Below, piece after piece: positions 54,967 through 64,000 of a stretch of 64,000 nucleotides of DNA. A program made the position numbers and the translations under genes. Origin of the DNA: Ahaetulla prasina (taxonomy: Eukaryota; Chordata; Lepidosauria; Squamata; Colubridae); the NCBI RefSeq assembly GCF_028640845.1, contig NC_080540.1, positions 283,358,524 through 283,422,523 on the forward strand. Direction: 5' to 3'. The number at the start of each line of letters is the position of its first letter. The first letter of the stretch is position 1. The notes beneath the pieces are model-generated. The model ran no database searches. It had not been told where the DNA came from and worked only from the letters and a program-made list of their open reading frames with translations.

Positions 54967-55686
54967 CAACTACAGGCTAAATACAACAGGATAACCAGTT
55001 TGATATGCAAAGTTATGAACATGTTGGGGATTGTTTTGCCTCGCTGAAGAAGCTGCTATTAAATGGGAAGGTGTTTAAATTTGGAAGATCAGTTGTAATG
55101 CATTCAACAGCTTCACTAGCTTCATGAATTCCTGAAAGAAGCTTCTTTGATAGCCATTTACCTTGAAACAGATGCTCTCAAGCAACTAGAAACAACAGGG
55201 CAACGTTACTAATGTGGGGATTAGATCATGATACACACCCGAGGTTTGCCTTGACCCCACATTTAAATTAACAGGCCCCAATAAATTCAGAGATGCCTTT
55301 GTAGATTATTCTTCCAATACAATTCACTAGCAATGTCCCACTGCATTCAATGCTTGATAAACAAAAGAATGAAAAGACTCAGGTTTGACATCAGAACTTG
55401 AAGCAAAAATAAAATAATATCAATCAGAGTGTTTTTCCCTTCCAAGATACTTCATTGCAGATCTCAAGGTAGCTGGTTTTTTGTTTTCGTTTTTTTTGAA
55501 TAACAAAACTAAACCAGCATTACAGAGCAAGAGGTTGTTGAACTCAGGTCGACATTTTCAGATCCTCTCAAGAAATCTCAACAAACACAATAGATATTGA
55601 ATACGTTCCAACTGTTAATTGATAAATTGTTGACAACCTACATAACCATCCTGTCTTTGTTCTTCACCTATTACCTCATCCCACTT
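54967..55686. other. Intergenic sequence, nothing recognised
   Basis: No family or exon visible. Confidence 0.4.
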
Positions 55687-55895
55687 AGCAATAGCAATAG
55701 CACTTATATACCACTTCATAGTGCTTTTACAGCTCTCTCTAAGCAGTTTACAGAGTCAGCATATTGCCCCCAACAATCTGGGTCCTCATTTTACCTACCT
55801 CGGAAGGATGGAAGTCAACCTTGAGCAGATGGGACTTGAACTGCCAAACTGCTGGCAATCAGCAGTCAGCAGAAGTAAACTTCAGTACTGCAAGA
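55687..55895 (-). mobile_element. Sauria/Squam SINE, reversed
   Basis: Left end AGCAATAGCAATAGCACTTA (tail), then CCCCCAACAATCTGGGTCC, then the B-box region GGGACTTGAACTGCC. The head is incomplete. Confidence 0.85.
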
Positions 55896-55904
55896 TTGCA
55901 TCAG

Positions 55905-56125
55905 TTTTATCCCGAAGATGCTTTTTTTCAAGAGGCAACTGGACTTTCTGGTTTGTCTTTGAAGACCTTTTGCTTCTCATCCAAGAAGGTTCTTACATGA
56001 GAAGAAGCTTCTTGGATGAGAAGTGAAACGCCTTCAAAGAAAAACCAGAAAGTCCAGTTGCCTCTTGAAAAAAGCATCTTTGGGATAACCATGGGTGACT
56101 GAGAATCTCCATAGATACCTGCATC
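55905..56125. mobile_element. Palindromic element, TTCTTGGATGAGAAG family
   Basis: Arms GGCAACTGGACTTTCTGG and CCAGAAAGTCCAGTTGCC pair perfectly; the inner arms hold CTTCTCATCCAAGAAGG and its complement. Confidence 0.75.
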
Positions 56126-56136
56126 AGTCTAGTCCA

Positions 56137-56270
56137 ATGTGTCTCAATCTTGCAATTTTAAGATATGTGGACTTCAATTCCTAGAATTCCCTAGCTAGAA
56201 CAGATTGGGGGATCCTGGGAACTGAAGTCCACATATTTTAAAATTGCTGAAGTTAAGCTACACCAGGCTA
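56137..56270. mobile_element. Diverged palindromic hAT-like MITE
   Basis: Arms GTGGACTTCAATTCCTAGAA and GGGAACTGAAGTCCACATAT pair around a centre near 56200; the termini are decayed. Confidence 0.6.
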
Positions 56271-56279
56271 GATTTGATG

Positions 56280-57056
56280 TAAGGAGGTGCAGCTCATGAA
56301 AGCTGCTGCCAGTTCATGCAATTTCTTAGAATAGATGTTACCAAGCACATGTATGGAAACAAAATAATGTTCCAGGAGAGGAAATAATAATCCCAAAAAT
56401 TTTATGGTATGCAGAAATGGATAGGATGACGTTAGAAATCAAGGAAAGGGAAGAGTCGGATTATTACAAAGTGTGGAATAAATTTTATGATTGGTTGGAA
56501 AAAAGAAATCAAAATTATAAATTGGATTTTTTGTTTGTTTGTTTGTTTACATTTATATCCTGCCCTTCTCCGAAGACTCAGGGCGGCTTACAGTGTATAA
56601 GGCAATAGTCTCATTCTATTTGTATATTTTTTACAAAGTCAATTTATTGCCCCCCCAACAATCTGGGTCCTCATTTTACCTACCTTATAAAGGATGGAAG
56701 GCTGAGTCAACCTTGGGCCGGGCTTGAACCTGCAGTAATTGCAGGCTACTGTGTTCTAATAACAGGCTTCTTAACAGCCTGAGCTATCCCGGATTGTTAA
56801 TCTAAGTAAGTTAAAATTAGGAAATGTAAATTATTGGATTGGTAAATAGAATAATAGAATGTAAATATAAGTATGTATAGGACTGAGTAAAAAAAGAACA
56901 GAGAATATATACCATTGCCGATACGACAAGCTGTAAAATATGTAACACTATGTTTGTGATGTGTTATTAATGTGTTTTTGTTTTTGTTTTGTTGTGTTTT
57001 TTCTTCATTTTGTTTTTAAGGGTGAAAAGCTTAATAAAAATTATTTTTTTAAAAGA
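56280..57056 (+). mobile_element. L1-like LINE 3' end, split by a SINE
   Basis: Code for AEMDRMTLEIKEREESDYYK and WNKFYDWLEKRNQNYK (56417-56525), an L1 ORF2 C-terminal block. After the SINE an AT-rich 3' UTR runs to a TTAATAAAAATTATTTTTTT end. Confidence 0.75.
56527..56797 (-). mobile_element. tRNA-derived SINE with L2-like LINE tail
   Basis: On the minus strand: GGGATAGCTCAGGCTGTTAA (A box), GGTTCAAGCCCGG (B box), a Sauria-like body, and a tail CGCCCTGAGTCTTCGGAGAA. The tail matches the 3' ends of the LINEs at 2187, 7660 and 34718, its likely mobilising partner. It ends in a TTTG run. Confidence 0.85.
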
Positions 57057-57605
57057 AGATGTTACCAACTTTAGGCTTTAGGCTTCCATTTAGGCTTTAG
57101 GCTTCCATTGACTAATATGGCTCTCCTCGTACAAGAGTAAGCAATTAGGAAGTACAGTTGCCCTAAAGTGGTTAGGAAGGTCTAATAATTAGGGATGATT
57201 AATTTATCTGGCTAGCACAACCCCGTAAGCATTTCATTCCGTGATAAGCAAGCTGATGCCATCCATATATTTTTTTGAACTACAACTCTTGTCATTTCCC
57301 GTGATGGTTGCCTTAATACAATTTTTTTTAAAAAAACTGGAGCAGATTAGTTTGCCTGTCCTTGAGTTCATTAATAGCTGGTTTAATTATAGATCAAAAA
57401 CCGCTTGTAAGATCACTGTTTCTCCACAATGCCTCCCCATCCCTTTCACAGATCTCCGTCTGTTAAAGTCAATAAATTCACAGTACTGTACTGAGTTCTC
57501 CTGTAATTGTTTGGCTTTCTAATGGAGGAAAGATATGGATATTACAAAGGAGCAATTGCTTTTATTTTAAAAATAGTCCTCGCACGAATGGTTTGCAAAA
57601 GGGAG
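57057..57605. other. Intergenic sequence, nothing recognised
   Basis: A short tandem duplication of TTTAGGCTTTAGGCTTCCAT lies at 57068-57110. Confidence 0.4.
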
Positions 57606-57613
57606 AACAATAT

Positions 57614-57906
57614 CAGTGGTGGGTTTCAAATGTTTTTACTACCGGTTCTGTGGGTGTGGCTTGGTGGGCGTGGCATGGCTTGGTGGGCTTGGCATGGGAA
57701 GGGTACTGTAAAATCTCCATTCCCTCCCAATCCAGAGGAAGGTTACTGCAAAATCCCCATTTCCTCCTGATCAGCCGGGACTTGGGAGGCAGAGAATAGA
57801 TGGGGGCAGGGCCAGTCAGAATTTTTACTACCGGTTCTCCAAACTACTCAAAATTTCCACTACCAGTTCTCCAGAACGGGTCAGAACCTGCTGAAACCCA
57901 CTTCTG
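57614..57906. mobile_element. hAT-like MITE (AACCGGT family), perfect target duplication
   Basis: Starts CAGTGGTGGGTTTCAAATG, ends CTGAAACCCACTTCTG, flanked by AACAATAT (57606-57613, 57907-57914). Confidence 0.92.
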
Positions 57907-57914
57907 AACAATAT

Positions 57915-58468
57915 CCTGGTAAGATATGCAGGACACAGGATGGGAGAATGTGTTCCCAGTCCGGATCTTGACTATATTGTGACTTGTTGCAACATGCTTT
58001 TCTAACCATGTCTTCAGGTGCAGACACCAAGCTAATCTGCACAAATCAAGAAAACTCACAAGTCAGCTTTCTTCTATTTCATTTTGAACATTGTGAGATG
58101 GAAGTGGCAGTATTTTTTTTGCCACCCATGTTCTTAATCAAGGGCTTAATTGAAGAAATGAAGGCAGATGAAGAGACTCAGGCATAAGAAAATGTCATGG
58201 GAGAAAGTTCTTATCATCTTGAAGGAATAGAGACTACACAGTTCAATGTGGAAATTTCTGTTTTTGTTCCATGTTTAATGTGGAAGTTGACATATCTTTC
58301 TTTTTCTAGCATACAGACTTGGATTTTGGCACACTCTTTAAGGTAAGAGCCTTCATTTAAGGTAAAATAAATGTGGCTTTGCAGTTGGTACATGATTTTG
58401 AAGGATAAGGAACTCATTGCTAGGGTCAAAGTTCAGCTCTATTGTATTGTATTTGCATATATTCATCT
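57915..58468. other. Intergenic sequence, nothing recognised
   Basis: No family or exon visible. Confidence 0.4.
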
Positions 58469-58476
58469 ATCTACAC

Positions 58477-59227
58477 CAGTGGTGGGTTGCCTCCAGTTCA
58501 GACTGGTTCTATAGAACCGGTAGTAAAACCGGCAGGAGGCTCCACCCACTGACCCAAATGTCATCAAAACTCTTTTGCGCATGCAGAGAAGCTTCTGCGC
58601 ATGTGCAGAAGAGTGCACATACGCGTTCCGCTCATGCGCACGGGCATAATGCGAACCGGTAGTAAAGGGAAGTAGAACCCACCTGTTGTGTCTCGCTCGC
58701 TTTCCCCGCAGCCGGGTCCCTCTTATCTCCTGCCGAACGCTGAGGAATGTCCTGGCATGCCTCCAGGCCCCAGCCCTGGCACCATGCCCAGACAGGCCAA
58801 GCAAGACGAAGGGCCTGACGTGCCTCCTGCCCCCAGCCCTGGCTCCATGCCCAGGCAAACGGGCCAACTAGACCCCTCCCCCTCCCCCACAGCATGTGAG
58901 CCTGAGGAATGTGAATTGCCAACAGTTGGAGCCTGGAGAGATCCTCGCTTCAGGAGAATTGATAGGCGGCGTCAGCAAAAGGAAGGGAGGGGCAGGCCTG
59001 GATAAGTGCTGAGTCATGGAGCCACACCCCATGGCCTATATAAAGGATCTGCTTTCTGGCATTCTCTGAGTCAGGCAAAGTCTACCTTGGATTGCTGAAG
59101 TCACTTCCTGGTCTCCTGCCTGCCTTGAGAACTTTGCTAGGACTTTGGCAGAGCTGCAGAGGCACGCCTGATACGGACTTCCCCGACCCAGCCGTCAGAG
59201 GAGGAGTGGGACACGACACCACCCTTG
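58477..59227. mobile_element. hAT-like MITE with solo LTR in its right terminus
   Basis: Starts CAGTGGTGGGTTGCCTCCAG; its end CCACCCTTG resumes after the LTR. Flanks ATCTACAC and ATCCACAC match 7 of 8. Confidence 0.85.
58684..59218 (+). mobile_element. Solo LTR (535 bp) with 5-bp target duplication
   Basis: Starts TGTTGTGTCTCGCTCG, ends GTGGGACACGACA, flanked by CCACC (58679-58683, 59219-59223). TGAGTCA near 59011 and CCTATATAAAGG near 59036. It lacks the tandem expansion of the 47355 copy. Confidence 0.92.
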
Positions 59228-59235
59228 ATCCACAC

Positions 59236-60671
59236 CCCGGGATTGTGTATGTGAATGGAACAAACAAACCAGAGGAAGAAAAGTGTCTGTGCATAGTGTC
59301 TGTGTGTCAGGGGGGTGGGGTGGGAGAGAGAATCGATTCACATAGTCTAAAGCACTGTTTCTTAACCGCAACAATTTTAAGATATGTGGACTTCAGTCCC
59401 AGAATTGCAGGCCAGGAAATTCTGAGAGTTGAAGTTGTTGAGGTTGATAAACATAGGTCGAAGGCATGAGATGTTTCCATCATGGTTTGCTGAACAAGCT
59501 ATAAGTTAGTTGCACACTGTAGAAAGTTAGCACCCACCCCTCTCCTAAGAGAATGAAATATTCTAGGAAATATTAAAAAGGCAGAATATTATACCTTCCT
59601 GGATGAGAAAAGGAGAAACATGCTCTCCTTTTGGGAGGGGGCTGGGGAGAAAGCAGCCCCCACCTTTGTTAATAGCCCCAGAGAGGCTGGCCCAGCTTAT
59701 CTACAACACAAAAGACCTCAGTAGACAATAGGATTAGCTCTCTACCCATTTCACCACATGACACCTGAGAAAATTATATCACCCAGCAAGATTAAACCAA
59801 GCCTGGGACTCAAGACAACCTACAAAGTTACCCCTGCATGGCCCCATGGGAATCTGACAACTAACAAGGATACATTTTTTGGCACAGGAACAGGAAGCAA
59901 GTTCAAAGCCCAACAGACCGTATAAATCTCTCTCCCTCTCTCACCCATGTGCTATTTTTTGCCCAGGATCTCAAACCTTATGGTCCTGTCCACCATTTAA
60001 CCATCTTTCCAAGCAGTCTCCATGTTTCCAATGTCTTTCTTCCTACTTGGAACTGAATCCAGATGGACATTTCTTCCAACAATACAATACGCTAATCTAT
60101 TGTGTTTACTAAAATGTTTGAACCAAGCCATTTTAGTTTTAAAATTGGTTTATATGGGTTAGCATGTTATGTGAACTCAGCCAATGGGTAATTTATCCAA
60201 CCAGCTTGTTAAATAAATGATGGCTTAACATGAAGGGTGTTACCCTGTGAGCTGTTTCTTGAGCCCCTTCTTTAAAAATGGCAGAGAACGCTTGTGTCTC
60301 CTGAGCCTTTGAAAGCATTAACTTTAAATAATAAGAGCCAGGTTCCTTAGATTCAGACAACAAAAGTATCTGTGATGATAGAATTAGTAAAAGAGCTGTG
60401 AATAAACCAGAGAAACCAGGTAAGAGCTATAAATAGCAGTGATTAACCAAAACAATAGCAACAACCTGAGGCAGGGATGTGACTGCAATAAATCCTCCAA
60501 ATATTTGCAATATTGTCAACAGCATAATAGCCTGAGAAATCGGATTGCTGAAATAGATAGTATTCTTACCACACACGTGAGGAAGTCTGGCCAGCAGTCA
60601 AAAACATGATCATTTGCTTTAGAGAGCAATATATGTTTAAGGGCACAGACCCTGCTTACAAGCAATGAGAC
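59236..60671. other. Intergenic sequence, little recognised
   Basis: A decayed palindromic hAT-like MITE at about 59350-59455 (TATGTGGACTTCAGTCCCAG) and a TTAGCATGTTATGTGAACTC stretch near 60160 related to 43980. Otherwise unnamed. Confidence 0.4.
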
Positions 60672-60679
60672 CCTTAAGG

Positions 60680-60814
60680 CAGGGGTCTCCAACCTTGGTC
60701 CCTTTAAGACCTGTGGACTTCAACTCTCAGAGTTCCTCAGCCAGCTTTGCTTGCTGAGGGACTCTGGGAATTGAAGTCCACAAGTCTTAAAGGGACCAAG
60801 GTTGGAGACCCCTG
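60680..60814. mobile_element. Palindromic hAT-like MITE, 135 bp, perfect target duplication
   Basis: Arms CAGGGGTCTCCAACCTTGGT and ACCAAGGTTGGAGACCCCTG with few mismatches over about 60 bp. Flanked by CCTTAAGG (60672-60679, 60815-60822). Confidence 0.95.
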
Positions 60815-61018
60815 CCTTAAGGGACAAAGATCTGGCTAGAGAAAGATCATTGAAAGCTTCCAATGGTGCCTTCTAAGCTCTACAAATTATCCCAAATACA
60901 GGATAATTTGCATAATTAACTCCCAAAACAAATTGGTAGCAAGAAAGTGTATTATAAAAAAGGACAACCCTAAAGTTATTTACTTATGAGATTTTTATCT
61001 GCCTTTATTACTTTATTA

Positions 61019-61495
61019 CAACAAAGGTGTCAAACTCAAGGCCCGATCCAGCCCCCCCCCGGGGTTCTTAAATCTGGCCCACAGTGGTGGCCTGGAAATA
61101 GCAAAGGACTGGTCTGTGGTGCCTTTGGCAGCCAAAAGGGATGCCGGGGATGGGGGGGGGGGCTGGATGGCCTCCTGCAGCACTTTGCCAGCCGAAACGG
61201 GACAGGATGCCGCCTTCCTGCCGGCCAAAATGTTTTGGCCAGCAACGTGTTGCAAGAGACCATTCAGGCCGAAAACGGGGCACGGTGGGGAGGTGGGTCG
61301 GCTGCGCACGCCCCCCTCCCCCCCATGCCCTGTTTTGGCCAGCAGGGAGGAGACATCCATCCCATCTTCCCATCCCCACCTCCCCAGGCTGGCCCGTGGA
61401 GGAGAACTACAATGCTGATCCAGCCCTCAAAAAAGTCCAGTGTCAAGGTTCCAGAAAAATGGTTTCCAGGCCTGACATCCAGTTTGACACCCCTG
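61019..61495. mobile_element. hAT-like element (GGTGTCAAACTC type)
   Basis: Left end CAACAAAGGTGTCAAACTC, right end CAGTTTGACACCCCTG. Flanks CTTTATTA and CTTTATAA match 7 of 8. GC-rich interior with alternating TTTTGGCC segments. Confidence 0.8.
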
Positions 61496-61544
61496 CTTTA
61501 TAAGTAACTCAAGGCAGCAAATATACCTAATACACTCCTCCTTT

Positions 61545-61690
61545 TTCTCACAACAACCCTTTTGAGATGGGTTGGGCTGAGAGAGGGTGACTAGCCCAGC
61601 GTCGCCCAGCTGGTTTTCATGCCTGAGGAAGGATTTGAACTCAGTGTCTCCTGCTTTCTAGCCTGGTGCTCAGTATATGTATAATATATA
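61545..61690 (-). mobile_element. tRNA-SINE fragment, reversed
   Basis: GAGATGGGTTGGGCTGAGAG, CGTCGCCCAGCTGGTTTTCA and AGGATTTGAACTCAGTGTC (B box in reverse), the 9351 family. Confidence 0.8.
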
Positions 61691-62499
61691 TCTAGTACAG
61701 GATAGTATAGGTTGGAAAATGTGGAAGAGGCCTTTGTCCTGCAGTGGATTGACAACAGCTAAAATGATGATGATAAATCTAGTACAGTCAGCCAGAAGTT
61801 AAGGCTTACAACTTCCAGGATTTCCTACTTTGGTAAAAAAAAAAAAAAGATTCAGGCTAAGGAGATATGAAGTCCAAATATCTGGAGGGCCCCATAATGC
61901 CGATCTCTGCCATGGAAATTCCGGTGGATGGTGAAGTCAGCACTCTTCCTGTTTTTCATAAACAGAGTTAACTCAACTCTAATAAGAGAAATATATTAGC
62001 CCTTCCTGCCTAAATCCTTTGTGTCCAAATTAGCATCTGTGGGGTTCAACAAGCCCATGGCATATTTCTTTGAATCTGCCAAACTTCTTCTCTCACTTGG
62101 TTTTTTTCTTTTTTAAATTATTTTTAAAAATTAATAATGGGAAGCTTGCATTGCAAAGAAAGCAATCCGCCTGAAGCATAATCTGTACTAGCAACAATTC
62201 CTCCAGGTCCCAGTAAGACTCTGGAAGCGTTCCTAGAAAATAAAATCCTAGTTAGCTGCATTTGTATACTCTGGAAATGTGTCGTCTATCTGTCGTTAAA
62301 AATAATAATGATTACCTGACTTAGCAACTTCAGGAATGTGCCTTGAAGCAATAGATGCATTGTTATTGGACACATTCAATATTTACTTTTTGGTGTGTCC
62401 AAAATAGGCTTTTAAAAGCGTTCCTCCTTCCTTCTACAAGCTCACCTGAAATATTTCCTCACCTTTTACCCTTTATCAGATCTTGTTTGTCACACTGGT
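61691..62499. other. Intergenic sequence, nothing recognised
   Basis: A run at 61837-61850. No exon or family visible. Confidence 0.4.
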
Positions 62500-62654
62500 A
62501 AAGGTAGTCCTCAACTTGGGACCGCAGTTGTGCTTGGTTGTAAGTCATGCCAGTCGTTAAGAAGGTCATCTCATGATGACACCCATTTTTATAGTTTCTT
62601 TAATGATGGTTGTTAGCAAGTACCATGGGAGCTAAGGTAGCCATTTGTCCACAA
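62500..62654. mobile_element. Partial TA-type MITE (CAGGTAGTCCTC family)
   Basis: AAGGTAGTCCTCAACTTGGG to GCCATTTGTCCACAATA; only the left part of the family. Confidence 0.65.
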
Positions 62655-62655
62655 T

Positions 62656-63420
62656 ACAGGTAGTCCTTGACTTACGACCACAACGGAGCTCCAAATTTCT
62701 GTTGATAAGTGAGAGTTGTTAAGTGAGTTTTGATCCATTTTATGACCTTTCTTGTCATAGTTGTTAAGTGAATCGCTGCAGTTGTTACATCAGTACCATG
62801 GTTATAAAGTTGAATCTCGCTTCCCCAGATTTGTTTGTCAGAAGGTCGCAAACGGTGATCGTATGACCCCTGGACACTGCAACCGTCATGGTTATGAAGC
62901 AGTTGCCAAGTATCTGAATTTTGATCATGGGACCCACAGGTTGTAAGTGTGAAAAACAGTGATAACTCACTTTTTTCAGTGCTGTTGTATAACTTTGTTG
63001 TTGTTGTTAGTTGTAAAGTCGTGTCCGACCCTTCACGACCCCATGGACAACGTTCCTCCAGGCCTTCCTGTCCTCTACCATCCTCTGGAGTCCATTTAAG
63101 CTCACGCTGACTGCTTCAGTGACTCCATCCAGCCACCTCATTCTCTGTCGTCCCATTCTTCTTTTGCCCTCAATCGTTCCCAGCATTAGGTTCTTCTCCA
63201 GTGAGACCTTCCTTCTCATTAGGTGGCCAAAGCATTTGAGTTTCATCTTCAGGATCTGGCCTTCTAAAGAGCAGTCAGGGTTGATCTCCTCTAGGACTGA
63301 CCGGTTTGATTGCCTTGAAGTCCAAGGGACTCGCAGGAGTCTTCTCCAGCACCAGAGTTCCAAGGCCTCAATTCTTTGGCACTCAGCCTTTCTTATGGCT
63401 GTAAGTTGAAGACTACCTGT
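62656..63420. mobile_element. TA-type MITE split by a Bov-B insertion
   Basis: Starts CAGGTAGTCCTTGACTTACG and reads through GTTAAGTGAATCGCTGCAG and CAGTGCTGTTGTATAAC. After the Bov-B it ends GTAAGTTGAAGACTACCTG before TA. Confidence 0.8.
62998..63398 (-). mobile_element. Bov-B LINE 3' end inside a MITE
   Basis: The minus-strand frame is open to 63007 with IEALELWCWRRLLRVPW, SLEGQILKMKLKCFGHLMRR and RMRWLDGVTEAVSVSLNGLQ, the most complete Bov-B C-terminus of the three in this window. Younger than the MITE it splits. Confidence 0.9.
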
Positions 63421-63479
63421 AGGGTTGTTGCTTTTTTTTGCCAGAAACCAGACATAAATGCCATTTTCCAGGGGGGGGG

Positions 63480-63674
63480 AAAGTAAATTGAGGTCATGAG
63501 ACTGTGGAACATTGCAAATGCTGTACATGTGGACTGGTTGCCCAGCCCCCAAAATGAGATGATGTGATTGTGGGAGAAGCGGCTATTGGAGCTTTGAATT
63601 CGAGTACCTTTTTTTTTAGTCTGTCCTAACTTTGGTTGCTAAGTGACCAATCGTAAGCCGAGGAGTACCTGTAC
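63480..63674. mobile_element. Partial TA-type MITE (CAGGTAGTCCTC family)
   Basis: Ends GTGACCAATCGTAAGCCGAG then GAGTACCTG before TA; the left part is poorly matched. Confidence 0.55.
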
Positions 63675-64000
63675 TGTAGTTGTCCCCACAGAAATCTTCA
63701 ATTCCAAAATTACAAAGGGCTTAAAGAGTTGTTGCTAGTTGAGGATCATAGGACTATTCAAGCAACCATTTGATTCCAAAACATTTTTCCTTTCCGAGTG
63801 AAGGATGGCAGAGCCTTCTTTCCCCCCATCAATTCAATCTTTATTACGGTCATGGACCAGCCACACACTCACCCAAAAAATTAAACATTAAAATAAAGCA
63901 AAACTGAACAGAACCGAACAAGGCATAGTAAATAATATGTTACAATTGATGGTGAAATCAGCGGGTGACGATTTAACAGACAGTGAAACATAACTTAGCT
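63675..64000. other. Intergenic sequence, possible LINE end
   Basis: TCAATTCAATCTTTATTACG at about 63830 looks like a reversed retroelement tail, but the family is not recognised. Confidence 0.35.

Noticed and set aside
58477..59227. Complete LTR retrotransposon or provirus
   Set aside because: Only one LTR is present, with immediate 5-bp duplications on both sides and no internal genes; it is a solo LTR.
43401..64000. Exons of a neighbouring upstream gene
   Set aside because: In mammals ATP8B1 lies upstream in divergent orientation. No frame here resembles a P-type ATPase, and every sizeable frame is repeat-derived or anonymous.

Overview
This is vertebrate nuclear DNA, almost certainly from a snake or another squamate. 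The evidence is the repeat mix: Bov-B LINE 3' ends, CR1-type LINE tails running into AGAAT or TTCTA microsatellites, tRNA-derived SINEs of the Sauria/Squam type, and very many short hAT-like elements built on an AACCGGT motif. Nothing bacterial is present. Nearly every open frame is either repeat-derived or accidental.

One real gene is supported. On the minus strand at 42042-41995 lies a 16-codon first coding exon, MATGALDPVYGLSEEE, ending exactly at a GTAAGT splice donor. It matches the start of the HECT ubiquitin ligase NEDD4L (human MATGLGEPVYGLSEDE, then an intron, from memory). It sits in a CpG island of about 1.7 kb (roughly 41640-43400), with an upstream in-frame stop and no other ATG on that strand back to 42663. 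Positions 1-41994 are therefore read as NEDD4L intron 1 (incomplete; the C2-domain exon 2 is not in the window). Positions from about 42.7 kb to 64 kb are upstream intergenic DNA without a recognisable gene.

The rest is a dense, layered repeat landscape. More than 20 non-autonomous hAT-like elements carry recognisable 8-bp target duplications, many of them perfect. A second set of MITEs has TA duplications (Tc1/mariner type). One Tc1 relic keeps both inverted ends and a decayed transposase C-terminus. Three solo LTRs of one family (14.7, 47.4 and 58.7 kb) each have a perfect 5-bp duplication, and each lies inside an older DNA-transposon MITE. Three Bov-B 3' ends (27.3, 52.3, 63.0 kb), several CR1-, L2- and L1-like LINE fragments and two tRNA-SINE families fill much of the remainder. 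Nesting gives a relative age order at several sites, for example hAT element, then CR1, then another LINE at 49.5-50.5 kb.

No clearly new system was found. The points most worth following are the NEDD4L first exon with a 268-bp purine tract just inside intron 1, the LTR family that keeps a TGAGTCA site and a TATA box in all copies, two splice-bounded exon-like segments at 25.4 and 25.7 kb, and unclassified open frames at 20.2-20.5 and 21.8-22.0 kb.
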